A stretch of 64,000 bases of DNA. Source: an uncultured Prevotella sp. (lineage in GTDB: Bacteria > Bacteroidota > Bacteroidia > Bacteroidales > Bacteroidaceae). The position numbers were made by a program, and so were the translations under genes. Numbering within the stretch: the stretch's first letter is position 1; every line of letters starts with the position of its first letter. Of the stretch, positions 43,942 to 52,076 are shown one piece after another. The notes beneath the pieces are model-generated. The model was not told the DNA's origin. It made no database searches and was given only the letters and a program-made list of their open reading frames with translations. Location: assembly GCA_900315775.1 (NCBI GenBank), contig ONAJ01000016.1, positions 1-64,000 of the forward strand, in the 5' to 3' direction.

Positions 43942-45123
43942 GTGGCAAAAATACTCTTTTTTTATTACATCTGCAAGAAATGTTGTAATTTTGTGCCGAT
44001 TTTGAAAGCTATATTGATATATATTGTATTCTTATGCATCTGTTTTACAGGCTGTAAGGAAAAACAGAAGAGCATAGTAACCCCGTGGGGAGAGGTTAGT
44101 GGTGACACCATACCTGCCTCTGAGGACTTCACTATGTCCGACATCGTCACCGGTGGTGAGATGATACTCCTTACCGTCTCGGGTCCTGACACCTATTATG
44201 ACTATCGTGGTCGCGGTATGGGTACCCAGTACAGGGTTTTCGAGAAGTTTGCTATGTTCTTGGGCGTCTCCCTGCGTGTCGAGGTCTGCAAGGACTCAGC
44301 CGATGTCCGCACGCGCCTTGATAATGGTGAGGGCGACATTATGGCTCTTTCTTCGCCGCAGTCTGTGGAGGTTCGCGACTCCGACCTCTCCGTAGCTTTC
44401 AAACGTTGGTATAAGCCCGAAATCCTTGCTCAGGTAAAGAAAGAAGAGCGTTACCTGCTGTCTGTGGCGAGTGTACGGCGTAAGGTCTATTCACCTTTTA
44501 TGAATAAGTCGGCGGGTGTCATCTCGCGTTACGACAATCTGTTTAAGAAGTATGCTCCCGTAGCCCGTTGGGACTGGCGTCTCCTTGCAGCACAGTGTTA
44601 TCAGGAGAGCTGTTTCGACCCCAATGCCCGTTCATGGGCTGGTGCTCGAGGACTTATGCAGATAATGCCCGGAACGGCGAGTCATCTGGGACTTTCTATG
44701 GAACAGATTCACGAGCCCGAGGCTAACATTGCGGCGGCAGCCCGTTATATCTCCGAGCTCAACGCCTCCTTCGGTGATGTCCCGTCGTCGGAGCGCACTT
44801 ACTTCATCCTTGCGGCATATAATGGTGGTGGCTATCATGTTCGTGATGCTATGGCTCTTACCCGCAAGAACGGCAGGAATCCTTATCGTTGGGCCGACGT
44901 GTCACACTTCCTCCTGTTGCTTCGTGACCCGCAGTACTACAACGACCCCGTTGTGAAGAACGGTTATATGCGCAGCAACGAGACCTTCGATTATGTGGAG
45001 CGCATACGAATACGCTATGCTCAGTATCGTGGTGTTCCTGTGGGTTCATTGCCCAGCAGCGGCAGCAGCACCACACCGGTACTGCCTCAGCCGGCAAAGA
45101 AGAAACATCGTTTCCACGTTTAA
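43942..45123 (+). CDS. MltF-like membrane-bound lytic murein transglycosylase (lipoprotein)
   Basis: 393 residues from the ATG at 43942. However, a -7 box at 43986-43993 implies a later start, for example the in-frame TTG codons at 44002 or 44014, which would directly begin a lipoprotein signal ('ILIYIVFLCICFTGC', lipid Cys at 38). Residues ~70-170 resemble a solute-binding (SBP3) domain. The C-terminal SLT domain has catalytic Glu in 'AAQCYQESCFDPNARSWAGA' and 'GLMQIMPGTASHLG'. It cleaves peptidoglycan to 1,6-anhydro products at the outer membrane. Convergent 4-bp overlap with the next gene. Confidence 0.87.
   Translation: MAKILFFYYICKKCCNFVPILKAILIYIVFLCICFTGCKEKQKSIVTPWGEVSGDTIPASEDFTMSDIVTGGEMILLTVSGPDTYYDYRGRGMGTQYRVFEKFAMFLGVSLRVEVCKDSADVRTRLDNGEGDIMALSSPQSVEVRDSDLSVAFKRWYKPEILAQVKKEERYLLSVASVRRKVYSPFMNKSAGVISRYDNLFKKYAPVARWDWRLLAAQCYQESCFDPNARSWAGARGLMQIMPGTASHLGLSMEQIHEPEANIAAAARYISELNASFGDVPSSERTYFILAAYNGGGYHVRDAMALTRKNGRNPYRWADVSHFLLLLRDPQYYNDPVVKNGYMRSNETFDYVERIRIRYAQYRGVPVGSLPSSGSSTTPVLPQPAKKKHRFHV
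43946..43993. promoter_or_regulatory. divergent promoters for hisG and the lytic transglycosylase
   Basis: Minus-strand TATTTTTG (complement at 43946-43953) fits hisG. Plus-strand TAATTTTG (43986-43993) fits the transglycosylase. The latter lies downstream of the ATG at 43942, which casts doubt on that start codon. Confidence 0.5.
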
Positions 45124-46490
45124 CGACGTATATACACCATTCCTACACGGTGTGTCACCCCTTTCTTATTTACTGAACGTAAGGTGTATATTCCGTCGGG
45201 AATAGCACGAATGTCCGCTCTCTTCCCCCTGTAAGGACGTGTCGTTATCACGTTCCCCGCCATACTCACAAAGGCTATCACGTCAGCATCCAGCACCTTC
45301 CCCTTCTCCGGCAGCACCATCGTCCTGCCGTCATTCTCAAGGAACTCAGGACCCTCGCACCTTTCAAGGAGTTGCGTGGAGGATCTCTCCTCTCTCCTCA
45401 CTCCTCTCTCTTCTAAATATTGATACTCCGTCCTCAGAAAATCATAAATCCCCTTTACATTATCTAATAGGTATTTAGCACGGAACAGACAGAACCCCAT
45501 TCCTTCGGAGCGCAGGAAGTAGAGCTGTCGTTTTATGTCGTCTATTTTCCAGTTTCCCTCGCGCGGGTCGAGGAAGTATATTCCCAATCCCGGCACTATG
45601 TCCTTTCCGTAGCTGTTCTCCTTCCAGTTTATTGCAAAAGGGTAGAAGTTATTACCCTTGAAATACATCATGGGGTACAGCTGGTCCATTATTCCCATAC
45701 GCAACCATCCCTGTGCGTCCTGGTGTACTCTGTTCAGTGCGTCCCAGCCGTTGGAGTTGTATCGTGACAGGTTAGTGTATTTTCCTATTGGCGAACAACT
45801 TACCTTTATTTGTGGATTTATTGCTTTAACCCTTCCGTAAATCCTTCTTACTATATTTGTTATGTTGTCTCGCGCCTCCATTCTGTTCACCCTTTGCTTC
45901 CATGTTTCGGGGTATCTTATGTAGTCCAGATGTATTCCGTCAACGTCATATCTCGACGCTATCTCCGCACAGATATTTGCCAGATAGTCTGCCGTCTGGT
46001 ATGCCTCGGGGTTCATATATCCCTCGTCGCCAATCTTCTTCAGCGCTGCCGGCATTTTCTGTCTCAGCTGTTTACATCCGTAGCTATTCCACTTTCCTAT
46101 AGGTATTGTCACCACCCATGCGTGCAGCTCCATACCCCTTTTGTGTGCTTCCGTTATGGCGAACTGCAGAGGGTCGTAGCCCGGTGAGCGTCCTGGTCTT
46201 CCCGACACACAACCGTCCCAAGGCTCGTAGTCCGAGGGATATATCACCGTTCCTCTCACTCGTGTCTGCAGCAATATGGTGTTGATTCCCGCAAGTCTTA
46301 GTCGGTCCAACATGTTCGTCAACTCACGTTTCTGTCGTTCCTGCGAAGAAATAGAGGTAGAGTAGGTGCGTGGCCAGTCTATGCCGCCTATTGTCGTCAG
46401 CCACACGGCACGTATGGGTTCTTTGTTGGCAGCTTTTGCTATAATGCTAAAAGAGGTAAGAAGACAAAGAAATATTATGACTCTTTTCAT
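45120..46490 (-). CDS. family-10-like glycosyl hydrolase (GHL10/DUF187)
   Basis: 456 residues. Signal peptide ending AKA|A. Core blocks 'IRAVWLTTIGGIDWPRTYS', 'AGINTILLQTRVRGTVIYPS', 'GMELHAWVVTIPIGKWN', 'YDVDGIHLDYIRYPE' and 'VSCSPIGKYTN' match the GHL10 barrel. Near residue 360 the segment 'ERGVRREERSS' is encoded by a GA-rich simple repeat (45384-45413) also seen in non-coding DNA at 50501-50533, so it looks like a tolerated in-frame insertion. Paralogue of 26273-27757. Confidence 0.83.
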   Translation of the reverse strand: MKRVIIFLCLLTSFSIIAKAANKEPIRAVWLTTIGGIDWPRTYSTSISSQERQKRELTNMLDRLRLAGINTILLQTRVRGTVIYPSDYEPWDGCVSGRPGRSPGYDPLQFAITEAHKRGMELHAWVVTIPIGKWNSYGCKQLRQKMPAALKKIGDEGYMNPEAYQTADYLANICAEIASRYDVDGIHLDYIRYPETWKQRVNRMEARDNITNIVRRIYGRVKAINPQIKVSCSPIGKYTNLSRYNSNGWDALNRVHQDAQGWLRMGIMDQLYPMMYFKGNNFYPFAINWKENSYGKDIVPGLGIYFLDPREGNWKIDDIKRQLYFLRSEGMGFCLFRAKYLLDNVKGIYDFLRTEYQYLEERGVRREERSSTQLLERCEGPEFLENDGRTMVLPEKGKVLDADVIAFVSMAGNVITTRPYRGKRADIRAIPDGIYTLRSVNKKGVTHRVGMVYIRR

Positions 46491-46509
46491 TTTTTCTTGA
46501 AGTTTCGTG

Positions 46510-46538
46510 CAAAGTTAGTAATATTATTTGTATTTTTG
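46510..46538. promoter_or_regulatory. divergent promoters for the GHL10 gene and cstA
   Basis: Minus TAACTTTG (complement at 46510-46517) serves the GHL10 gene. Plus TATTTTTG (46531-46538) lies 26 bases before the cstA ATG at 46565. Confidence 0.5.
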
Positions 46539-46564
46539 CATCGATTTTGATAAAAAAGGAAATA

Positions 46565-48034
46565 ATGATTACATTTATTATTAGTTTTTTTGCGCTTGTT
46601 ATCGGCTACATCGTCTATGGTCGCTTCGTCGAGAAGGTCTTTTGTCCCGACGACCGTCCTACGCCGGCAGTAAGTATGGCTGACGGTGTTGACTACATAG
46701 TCCTGCCATCGTGGAAAGTCTTTATGATTCAGTTCCTCAACATTGCGGGAACGGGTCCTATCTTCGGTGCCATCATGGGTGCCAAGTTCGGTCCGGTGGC
46801 ATATCTGTGGATTGTCTTGGGATGTATCTTTGCGGGTGCTACTCACGACTACCTCAGCGGCATGCTGTCCATACGTAACGGTGGTGCCAGTCTGCCGGAA
46901 TTGGTGGGTAAGTATTTAGGTAAGACCACAAGGGCTATCATGTTGATATTTACCGTGCTGTTGCTCATCATGGTTGGTACAGTATTCGTTTATTCACCTG
47001 CTGAAATTCTGCACTCTATGGGTGGCGACACTATGATGTGGGTAAGCATTATCTTTGTTTATTACGTCATAGCCACAATGCTTCCTATCGATAAGATCAT
47101 CGGTAAGATATATCCTCTCTTTGCCTTCTCGCTGCTCTTTATGGCTGCAGCGCTGATGGTAGTGCTCTTTGTCAAGATGCCTCACCTACCGGAGTTGTGG
47201 ACCAACTTCTATAATATGGGTAAGGAGGCGCAGCCTGAGAAGTGGACCGATGCTATCTTCCCGGCGTTGTTCATCACTATTGCCTGTGGTGCCATTTCGG
47301 GTTTCCACGCTACGCAGAGTCCGCTTATGGCTCGCTGTGTGAAGCACGAAAAGATGGGACGTCCTATTTTCTATGGTGCTATGATTACCGAGGGCATCGT
47401 AGCGCTTATCTGGGCTACTGTGTCTATGTGGTTCTTCTATGGCGACCCCACACCAGGTTACGAGCTTATAGCGGGTGCCGACAAGGGCTTCTATACTTCT
47501 GCTCCTGCTGTTGTAAACCTTGTGTGCAACGACTGGTTAGGTGTTACGGGAGCCGTCCTCGCTATGTTGGGTGTTGTGGCAGCGCCTATTACCAGCGGCG
47601 ATACTGCGTTCCGCTCAGCCCGTCTTATCGTTGCCGAGTGGCTCAAGATGAACCAGCGTCCCATCGCCAAACGTCTGCTTATATGCGTTCCCTTGTTTGC
47701 CGTTTCCATCGCTATGCTGATTTGGCAAGTAAAGAACCCCGACGGTTTCAACACCATCTGGCAGTACTTCGGCTGGAGCAATCAGACGTTGTCTGTGTTC
47801 ACCCTGTGGACGCTTACTGTCTGGCTGGCTCGTGAGAACAAACCATACTGGATAACGCTGATTCCGGCAATCTTCATGACTGTGGTATGTTCGTCATTCC
47901 TTGTGGTGTCGAAGAACGCTTTCGGATTCGATATCACGGTTGGCTACACCGTAGGTGCTATAAGCTTCGTCGTTGCCTGCGTCTGGTTTACATTATGGTA
48001 TAGGAAAGAAATAAGAAACTCAAAAAATCAATAA
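46565..48034 (+). CDS. cstA: carbon starvation protein A, peptide/pyruvate transporter family
   Basis: 489 residues from the ATG at 46565, preceded by AAAAAAGGAAAT; the TTG at 46547 is an unlikely start. Multi-pass membrane protein with the CstA blocks 'NIAGTGPIFGAIMGAKFGPV' and 'SGFHATQSPLMARC'. E. coli homologues import pyruvate or peptides under starvation. At 489 residues it is a shorter CstA form. nadC follows after 1 bp. Confidence 0.92.
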   Translation: MITFIISFFALVIGYIVYGRFVEKVFCPDDRPTPAVSMADGVDYIVLPSWKVFMIQFLNIAGTGPIFGAIMGAKFGPVAYLWIVLGCIFAGATHDYLSGMLSIRNGGASLPELVGKYLGKTTRAIMLIFTVLLLIMVGTVFVYSPAEILHSMGGDTMMWVSIIFVYYVIATMLPIDKIIGKIYPLFAFSLLFMAAALMVVLFVKMPHLPELWTNFYNMGKEAQPEKWTDAIFPALFITIACGAISGFHATQSPLMARCVKHEKMGRPIFYGAMITEGIVALIWATVSMWFFYGDPTPGYELIAGADKGFYTSAPAVVNLVCNDWLGVTGAVLAMLGVVAAPITSGDTAFRSARLIVAEWLKMNQRPIAKRLLICVPLFAVSIAMLIWQVKNPDGFNTIWQYFGWSNQTLSVFTLWTLTVWLARENKPYWITLIPAIFMTVVCSSFLVVSKNAFGFDITVGYTVGAISFVVACVWFTLWYRKEIRNSKNQ

Positions 48035-48035
48035 A

Positions 48036-48884
48036 ATGTTAAGTGTAGAAGAATTAGAAGACAGACTCATCGACCTCGCCTTTGCTGAGGATATCGGTGA
48101 CGGAGACCATACAACGCTCTGTTGCATCCCCGAAGATGCTATGGGCAAGTCGCATCTGCTTATCAAGGAGGACGGCATCCTCGCCGGCGTAGAGGTGGCA
48201 AAGCGTGTCTTTGCTCGTTTCGACCCTACAATGAAGGTCGAGGTGCTCATCGAGGATGGTGCCGAAGTGAAGAAGGGCGACATCGCAATGATTGTTACTG
48301 GTAAGATTCGTTCGCTGCTGCAGACGGAGCGCCTTATGCTCAACATCATGCAGCGCATGAGTGGTATCGCCACGATGACACGTCGTTACGTAAAACGTCT
48401 GGAGGGCACCAAGACACGTGTTCTCGACACCCGTAAGACTACTCCTGGAATGCGTATGCTGGAGAAGCAGGCGGTGAAGATTGGCGGCGGCACGAACCAC
48501 CGTATAGGACTCTTCGACATGATTCTCCTTAAGGACAACCACGTTGACTTCGCTGGCGGCATTGAGAATGCCATAAATCGCTGTCACGAATACCTTAAAG
48601 AAAAGGGTCTCGACCTGAAGATAGAAATCGAGGTGCGCTCCTTCGACGAGATACGTCGCGTTATGGCGTGTGGCGGCGTTCACCGCATCATGCTCGACAA
48701 CTTCTCCGTTGAGGACACACGCAAGGCAGTAGAGATGATTGGCGGCAAGTACGAGACGGAGTCCAGTGGCGGCATCACCTACGACACTATGCGTCCTTAT
48801 GCAGAGTGTGGCGTTGACTTCATTTCCGTAGGAGCCCTTACCCACAGCGTAAAAGGACTTGACATGAGCTTTAAGGCATGCTGA
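48036..48884 (+). CDS. nadC: nicotinate-nucleotide pyrophosphorylase (quinolinate phosphoribosyltransferase)
   Basis: 282 residues. 'EDIGDGDHTT', 'RIGLFDMILLKDNHVDFAGG', 'VEDTRKAVEMIGG' and 'SSGGITYDTMRPYAECGVDF' cover the quinolinate and PRPP sites. It makes NaMN from quinolinate in NAD synthesis. Its 3' end overlaps the M23 peptidase start by 7 bp. Confidence 0.96.
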   Translation: MLSVEELEDRLIDLAFAEDIGDGDHTTLCCIPEDAMGKSHLLIKEDGILAGVEVAKRVFARFDPTMKVEVLIEDGAEVKKGDIAMIVTGKIRSLLQTERLMLNIMQRMSGIATMTRRYVKRLEGTKTRVLDTRKTTPGMRMLEKQAVKIGGGTNHRIGLFDMILLKDNHVDFAGGIENAINRCHEYLKEKGLDLKIEIEVRSFDEIRRVMACGGVHRIMLDNFSVEDTRKAVEMIGGKYETESSGGITYDTMRPYAECGVDFISVGALTHSVKGLDMSFKAC

Positions 48885-50257
48885 CAACACTCATCCTTGC
48901 AGCTCAGATAGCCTTCACATCACCCGTTCATCTTCCCATTTCGTTGGCGGGAAATTTCGGAGAACCACGCCCTAACCATTTTCATGGCGGCATCGATGTC
49001 CGCACGGAGATGGTCGAGGGCAAACCTCTCTTTGCTGTTGCCGAAGGTTATGTATCACGAATAACCATCGGTCTGTACGGCTTCGGCAACGCCCTTTACA
49101 TACAACATCCCAACGGCACCACCAGCGTCTATTGTCATCTTCGCGGTTACGTTCCTGCGCTGCGCCAGATAGTCAGCGCCAAGCGGCGTGCCCTCGGACA
49201 GAAGGACGAGTTAGACCGTCCTCATAACCCCAGCGACGAACTCGACATCCGACTGCGTCCCACCGACTATCCCGTAGAGTGTGGACAACTTGTTGCCATC
49301 AGCGGCAATACGGGTCATAGCGTGGCGCCACACCTTCATCTTGAAGTCCACAACACCCGTTCGTGGGCTATGCTCGACCCCCTGGACTTCCTTCGTGACC
49401 TCCTCGTCGATAACACTCCTCCGCAGGCACACGCCTTCATGGCTTATCCTCAGCCTGGCGAGGGCATCTTCAACGGCTTCACCAAGAATCAGTATTTCGG
49501 CTTCGGTCAGACCTTTCCGGCGTGGGGAAGGGTAGGGTTCGGCATCTGGGCTGACGACTATATGGACGACACCTACCATCATTATGGCATCCGTCGTACC
49601 GAGCTCCGTGTTGACGGCAATCTCGTGTTCTCAAGCAATGTTGATAGCATCCCTATGTATTGCAACCGTATGGTAAATTCGTGGGGCGACTATCACCACC
49701 GCCTGCGTTCCAACGTGTGGTATATGAAGTCTTTCCTTGAACCCGGACTCAGCATTCCGTGCATTACGGCAAACAACGACAGAGGTATCGTCACCTTCAA
49801 CGAGGAACGTCCTTACCATATTGTATATACCCTCACTGATATCTACGGCAACAAGGCAGATTTCTCCTTCACGGTACAAGGCACACGCCAACACATTCCC
49901 AAGGCGCGACGCCCACAATATGCTAAGGTTTTCCGTTGGAACCGCCCCAACCAGCTACAGCTGCCCGGAGCACAACTCATTGTACGTCAAGGTAATCTTC
50001 CTACCGACGTAGAGGTGTCGCCGCGTGTCACACCACGTCCCGACGCTTTCTCCGACGAATACATCTTCGCCGAGCGCTCCACACCACTATTTCAAGGAGC
50101 CACCCTCACGCTACGTCTTAACAGAATACCCGCAGACCCCTCCCGCCTCTGTCTCCACTCAGGCAACCGCGACATCCCCGTAACCTACCACGACGGGTGG
50201 GTAACAGCCATAGTGAAGGACCTCGGACAGACGTATTATGTAACCATCCAAAATTAA
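48878..50257 (+). CDS. secreted M23-type (LytM) metallopeptidase
   Basis: 459 residues with a short N-terminal signal. Lysostaphin-type zinc ligands: HxxxD in 'NHFHGGIDVR' (His36, Asp40) and HxH in 'APHLHLEVH' (His152, His154). The C-terminal ~280 residues are beta-rich and unassigned. It probably cleaves cross-link peptides of peptidoglycan in the periplasm. It ends an apparent cstA-nadC-M23 transcript; palindromic repeats follow 20 bp later. Confidence 0.9.
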   Translation: MLTTLILAAQIAFTSPVHLPISLAGNFGEPRPNHFHGGIDVRTEMVEGKPLFAVAEGYVSRITIGLYGFGNALYIQHPNGTTSVYCHLRGYVPALRQIVSAKRRALGQKDELDRPHNPSDELDIRLRPTDYPVECGQLVAISGNTGHSVAPHLHLEVHNTRSWAMLDPLDFLRDLLVDNTPPQAHAFMAYPQPGEGIFNGFTKNQYFGFGQTFPAWGRVGFGIWADDYMDDTYHHYGIRRTELRVDGNLVFSSNVDSIPMYCNRMVNSWGDYHHRLRSNVWYMKSFLEPGLSIPCITANNDRGIVTFNEERPYHIVYTLTDIYGNKADFSFTVQGTRQHIPKARRPQYAKVFRWNRPNQLQLPGAQLIVRQGNLPTDVEVSPRVTPRPDAFSDEYIFAERSTPLFQGATLTLRLNRIPADPSRLCLHSGNRDIPVTYHDGWVTAIVKDLGQTYYVTIQN

Positions 50258-50276
50258 GAGCTCTCTAATCCGACCT

Positions 50277-50342
50277 ATAAGTAGCCTACTTTCACTGCAA
50301 AAGTAGGCTACTTACACACTAAAAGTAGCCTACTTACACATC
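50277..50342. repeat. 22-bp tandem palindromic repeat array (3 units)
   Basis: Units 50277-50298, 50299-50320 and 50321-50342, each 22 bp, with the palindromic core AAGTAGSCTACTT and a 7-9 base spacer. Units 1 and 2 form a 14-bp stem. Directly after the M23 gene, so a terminator or mRNA 3'-end role is possible. Confidence 0.75.
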
Positions 50343-50377
50343 GCTTTAGACAAATCCTGAAAAAAGAATTTTTCATC

Positions 50378-50450
50378 AACACTTAACTTTTAGGGTGCAA
50401 AATTGCCGCTACGCCCTCTGTTTATCGGTGTTTCGGGCACGTTAAGTGTT
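50378..50450. repeat. MITE-like element A with 10-bp terminal inverted repeats
   Basis: 73 bp bounded by AACACTTAAC and GTTAAGTGTT. The core contains CGCCCTCTGTTTATCGG. A related element lies at 50631-50700, and further copies of the 10-mer occur at 50456, 50467 and 50616. No ORF. Confidence 0.6.
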
Positions 50451-50500
50451 GCTCAAACACTTAACTAACACTTAACAATTCACCCGAGGGTACTTTTTCA

Positions 50501-50533
50501 GAGAGGAGAGAGGAGAGAGGAGTGAGGAGAGAG
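50501..50533. repeat. GA-rich simple repeat
   Basis: Runs of GAGAGGA/GAGTGAGGAGAGA. A stretch of at least 20 bases is identical to the complement of 45384-45413, where it lies inside the GHL10 coding region. Confidence 0.6.
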
Positions 50534-50555
50534 ATATGTTTTAAACCCTTCAGTA

Positions 50556-50587
50556 CTCCCCTCCCTTTGGAGGGGTAGGGGGAGGCT
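50556..50587. repeat. dispersed C/G-rich repeat, copy 1 (inverted)
   Basis: CCCCTCC..GGAGGGG hairpin followed by TAGGGGGAGGCT; the complement matches copies at 54375-54410 and 58322-58355 (AGCCTMCCCCAAACCCC type). Confidence 0.6.
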
Positions 50588-50630
50588 GAGACTGTTAAGT
50601 CTTAGGTAAGTCAACGTTAAGTGTTTGGAC

Positions 50631-50700
50631 AACACTTAACGTTGCTTGCGCCCTTTATTTATCGGGGCTCCAGACGTTTTTGGTTAAGTTGTTAAGTGTT
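50631..50700. repeat. MITE-like element B with 10-bp terminal inverted repeats
   Basis: 70 bp, AACACTTAAC ... GTTAAGTGTT, with core CGCCCTTTATTTATCGG resembling element A. No ORF. Confidence 0.6.
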
Positions 50701-50780
50701 TTGAGAAAAAAAGTTTTTATTATATGTTGTCCTCGTTTATGCGTACCTTTAAATAAGGTACTCCCGCTTGATTATTATGT

Positions 50781-50947
50781 AACTTTGACTTCGTCGAAGG
50801 TACTCCCGCTCGACAAAACGAAGAATGACTTCTTCACATGCTTTGATTTTTGAACCTTCAAGAAAAATTTTCTCAAGGCTCAAAACTCATAGCATTAAAA
50901 ATAAATTAATTTATTTGGATTTGTCCTCGCTTATTCGTACCTTTGCA
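50781..50947 (+). promoter_or_regulatory. promoter region of the mntA-hepT locus, shared with the relA/DUF4301 region
   Basis: A 24-bp segment 50781-50804 is identical to 6946-6969. A 22-bp promoter module at 50926-50947 (ending TACCTTTGCA, -7 box 50938-50945) differs at one base from 7016-7037. A weaker copy is near 50733-50754. The short ORF that crosses this region from 50825 is upstream of the promoter and is not supported. Confidence 0.6.
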
Positions 50948-50968
50948 GAAACAAAATCCAGTTATACT

Positions 50969-51071
50969 ATGAGTACGCAGGTAATGACACAGCAGATAGC
51001 AGAGTATTTCAACTTTCGCTCGTGAGAGTGCAGATCGTGATAAAAAACTAATTTATGAGAGAACCGCTTAA
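50969..51071 (+). pseudogene. mntA-type nucleotidyltransferase antitoxin remnant, internally deleted
   Basis: From the ATG at 50969 the frame reads MSTQVMTQQIAEYFNFRS then stops at 51026. In the next frame, from about 51015, the sequence reads FARESADRDKKLIYERTA and stops at 51071, overlapping the HepT start at 51055. The first piece looks like the N-terminus and the second the C-terminus of an MNT-domain antitoxin (from memory of the family). The middle, including the GSxxxGxxxxxSDxD catalytic site, is missing. The gene retains promoter, start, end and overlap but cannot make a functional protein. Confidence 0.65.
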
Positions 51072-51423
51072 AGATAAAAACAGGCTTGAGCACATGCTTG
51101 AGGCTATAGATACCATTCTCCATAGGACTTCATCGGTGACCTTTGAAGAGTTGGCATCAGATAAATTATTATTTGGTGGCGTAGTATATTTTACTATGAT
51201 TATAGGTGAGGCTGCTTATAAATTAAGTAAAGAGTTTATTGCAATTCATACAGAAGTTCCTTGGCAGGATATTGCGGATATGCGCCATCATCTTGTTCAT
51301 GGATATTATCAGGTGGATAGTACAATAATCTGGTCAGTTATTCAAAACGACTTAAAGCCTCTCCGTACTCAAATAGAAAAATATCTCACAGAAACCAACT
51401 GGGTGGAGTGGGAGAAGAAATAA
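51055..51423 (+). CDS. hepT: HepT-like HEPN ribonuclease toxin (DUF86)
   Basis: 122 residues, full length. The HEPN RNase motif RX4HXY is intact (Arg77, His82, Tyr84 in 'RHHLVHGYY'); the Tyr is the residue that MntA antitoxins AMPylate in studied systems. Helical throughout. Its partner mntA is only a remnant immediately upstream, so this is an orphan toxin gene unless a distant MNT protein silences it. HEPN toxins cleave RNA in the cytoplasm. No frameshift is seen, but activity may be lost by point changes I cannot judge. Confidence 0.85.
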   Translation: MREPLKDKNRLEHMLEAIDTILHRTSSVTFEELASDKLLFGGVVYFTMIIGEAAYKLSKEFIAIHTEVPWQDIADMRHHLVHGYYQVDSTIIWSVIQNDLKPLRTQIEKYLTETNWVEWEKK

Positions 51424-51561
51424 TAAGGAGTCTCCGTCGGATGCAGAACGATGGAGTTTTTTGTACCTTTTGATATATTTTTCACGTTCGTTCAAGGGAA
51501 CTTCTCTCGTTCAAGAATAAAAATAAATCGGGATTTATTTTGTATTCTCTTCACTTATTTG

Positions 51562-51920
51562 TAATTTTGCACCCGACTATGGTCGTTTGCGAGCTCGCTC
51601 ATGCTCGGCATAGCCTTAGGCAAGCCTGGCTCTGCGCTCGCTTAATCGCGACCTTGTCAGCGCCGTGTGGTGTAAACTGTGCGGCAGACATATTGGCTTA
51701 ATGCGGTGAAAGCCGCATAAACAAAGAAGCGTTGTGCTTCTATCTTGTGATTAGAAATCTGGTAAATTTCAAACGATAGACAAGATGGATGGGCAATGGT
51801 TCACGCGTTCAGCGTGGGCTTATTGTATCTATATCTTTTTATCGTGGGTTTTACCAGAACCTCTAATCAGGGATGTGGATCACACAGTCCACGCTTCTGC
51901 TATGTGGTACTCTAACTTTA
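51562..51920 (+). ncRNA. candidate structured RNA or palindromic intergenic element
   Basis: The 653-bp gap 51424-52076 has no ORF. A -7 box TAATTTTG (51562-51569) precedes several compact hairpins: ATGCGG/CCGCAT (51700-51717), GAAGC/GCTTC (51726-51740), CACGC/GCGTG (51802-51816) and GTGGA/TCCAC (about 51874-51891). It is more GC-rich than nearby intergenic DNA. It could be a small RNA or a decayed mobile element; no known RNA family is recognised. Confidence 0.35.
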
Positions 51921-51926
51921 TAATGT

Positions 51927-51976
51927 AATGTTCGCGCGCGAGGACTGGTGCGAGGACGATGGGAGAAGAAATCTGC
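51927..51976. repeat. ~50-bp direct repeat, copy 1
   Basis: Begins AATGTTCGCGCGCGAGGACT; 29 bases are identical to copy 2 at 52539 and similarity continues to AAATCTG. The two copies flank the vapB-vapC' locus. Confidence 0.75.
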
Positions 51977-52076
51977 CCATTGTTGCTCTTTGAAATACTG
52001 AAACAGCGGCAAATATTTGGATAATTCGTGAAAATGTCGTAACTTCGCACCCAGAATCATCAAAAATGCAAAGATT

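Noticed and set aside
50825-51025. 66-codon open frame across the mntA-hepT promoter
   Set aside because: It starts upstream of the -7 box at 50938-50945; only its last 18 codons match the start of the mntA remnant.
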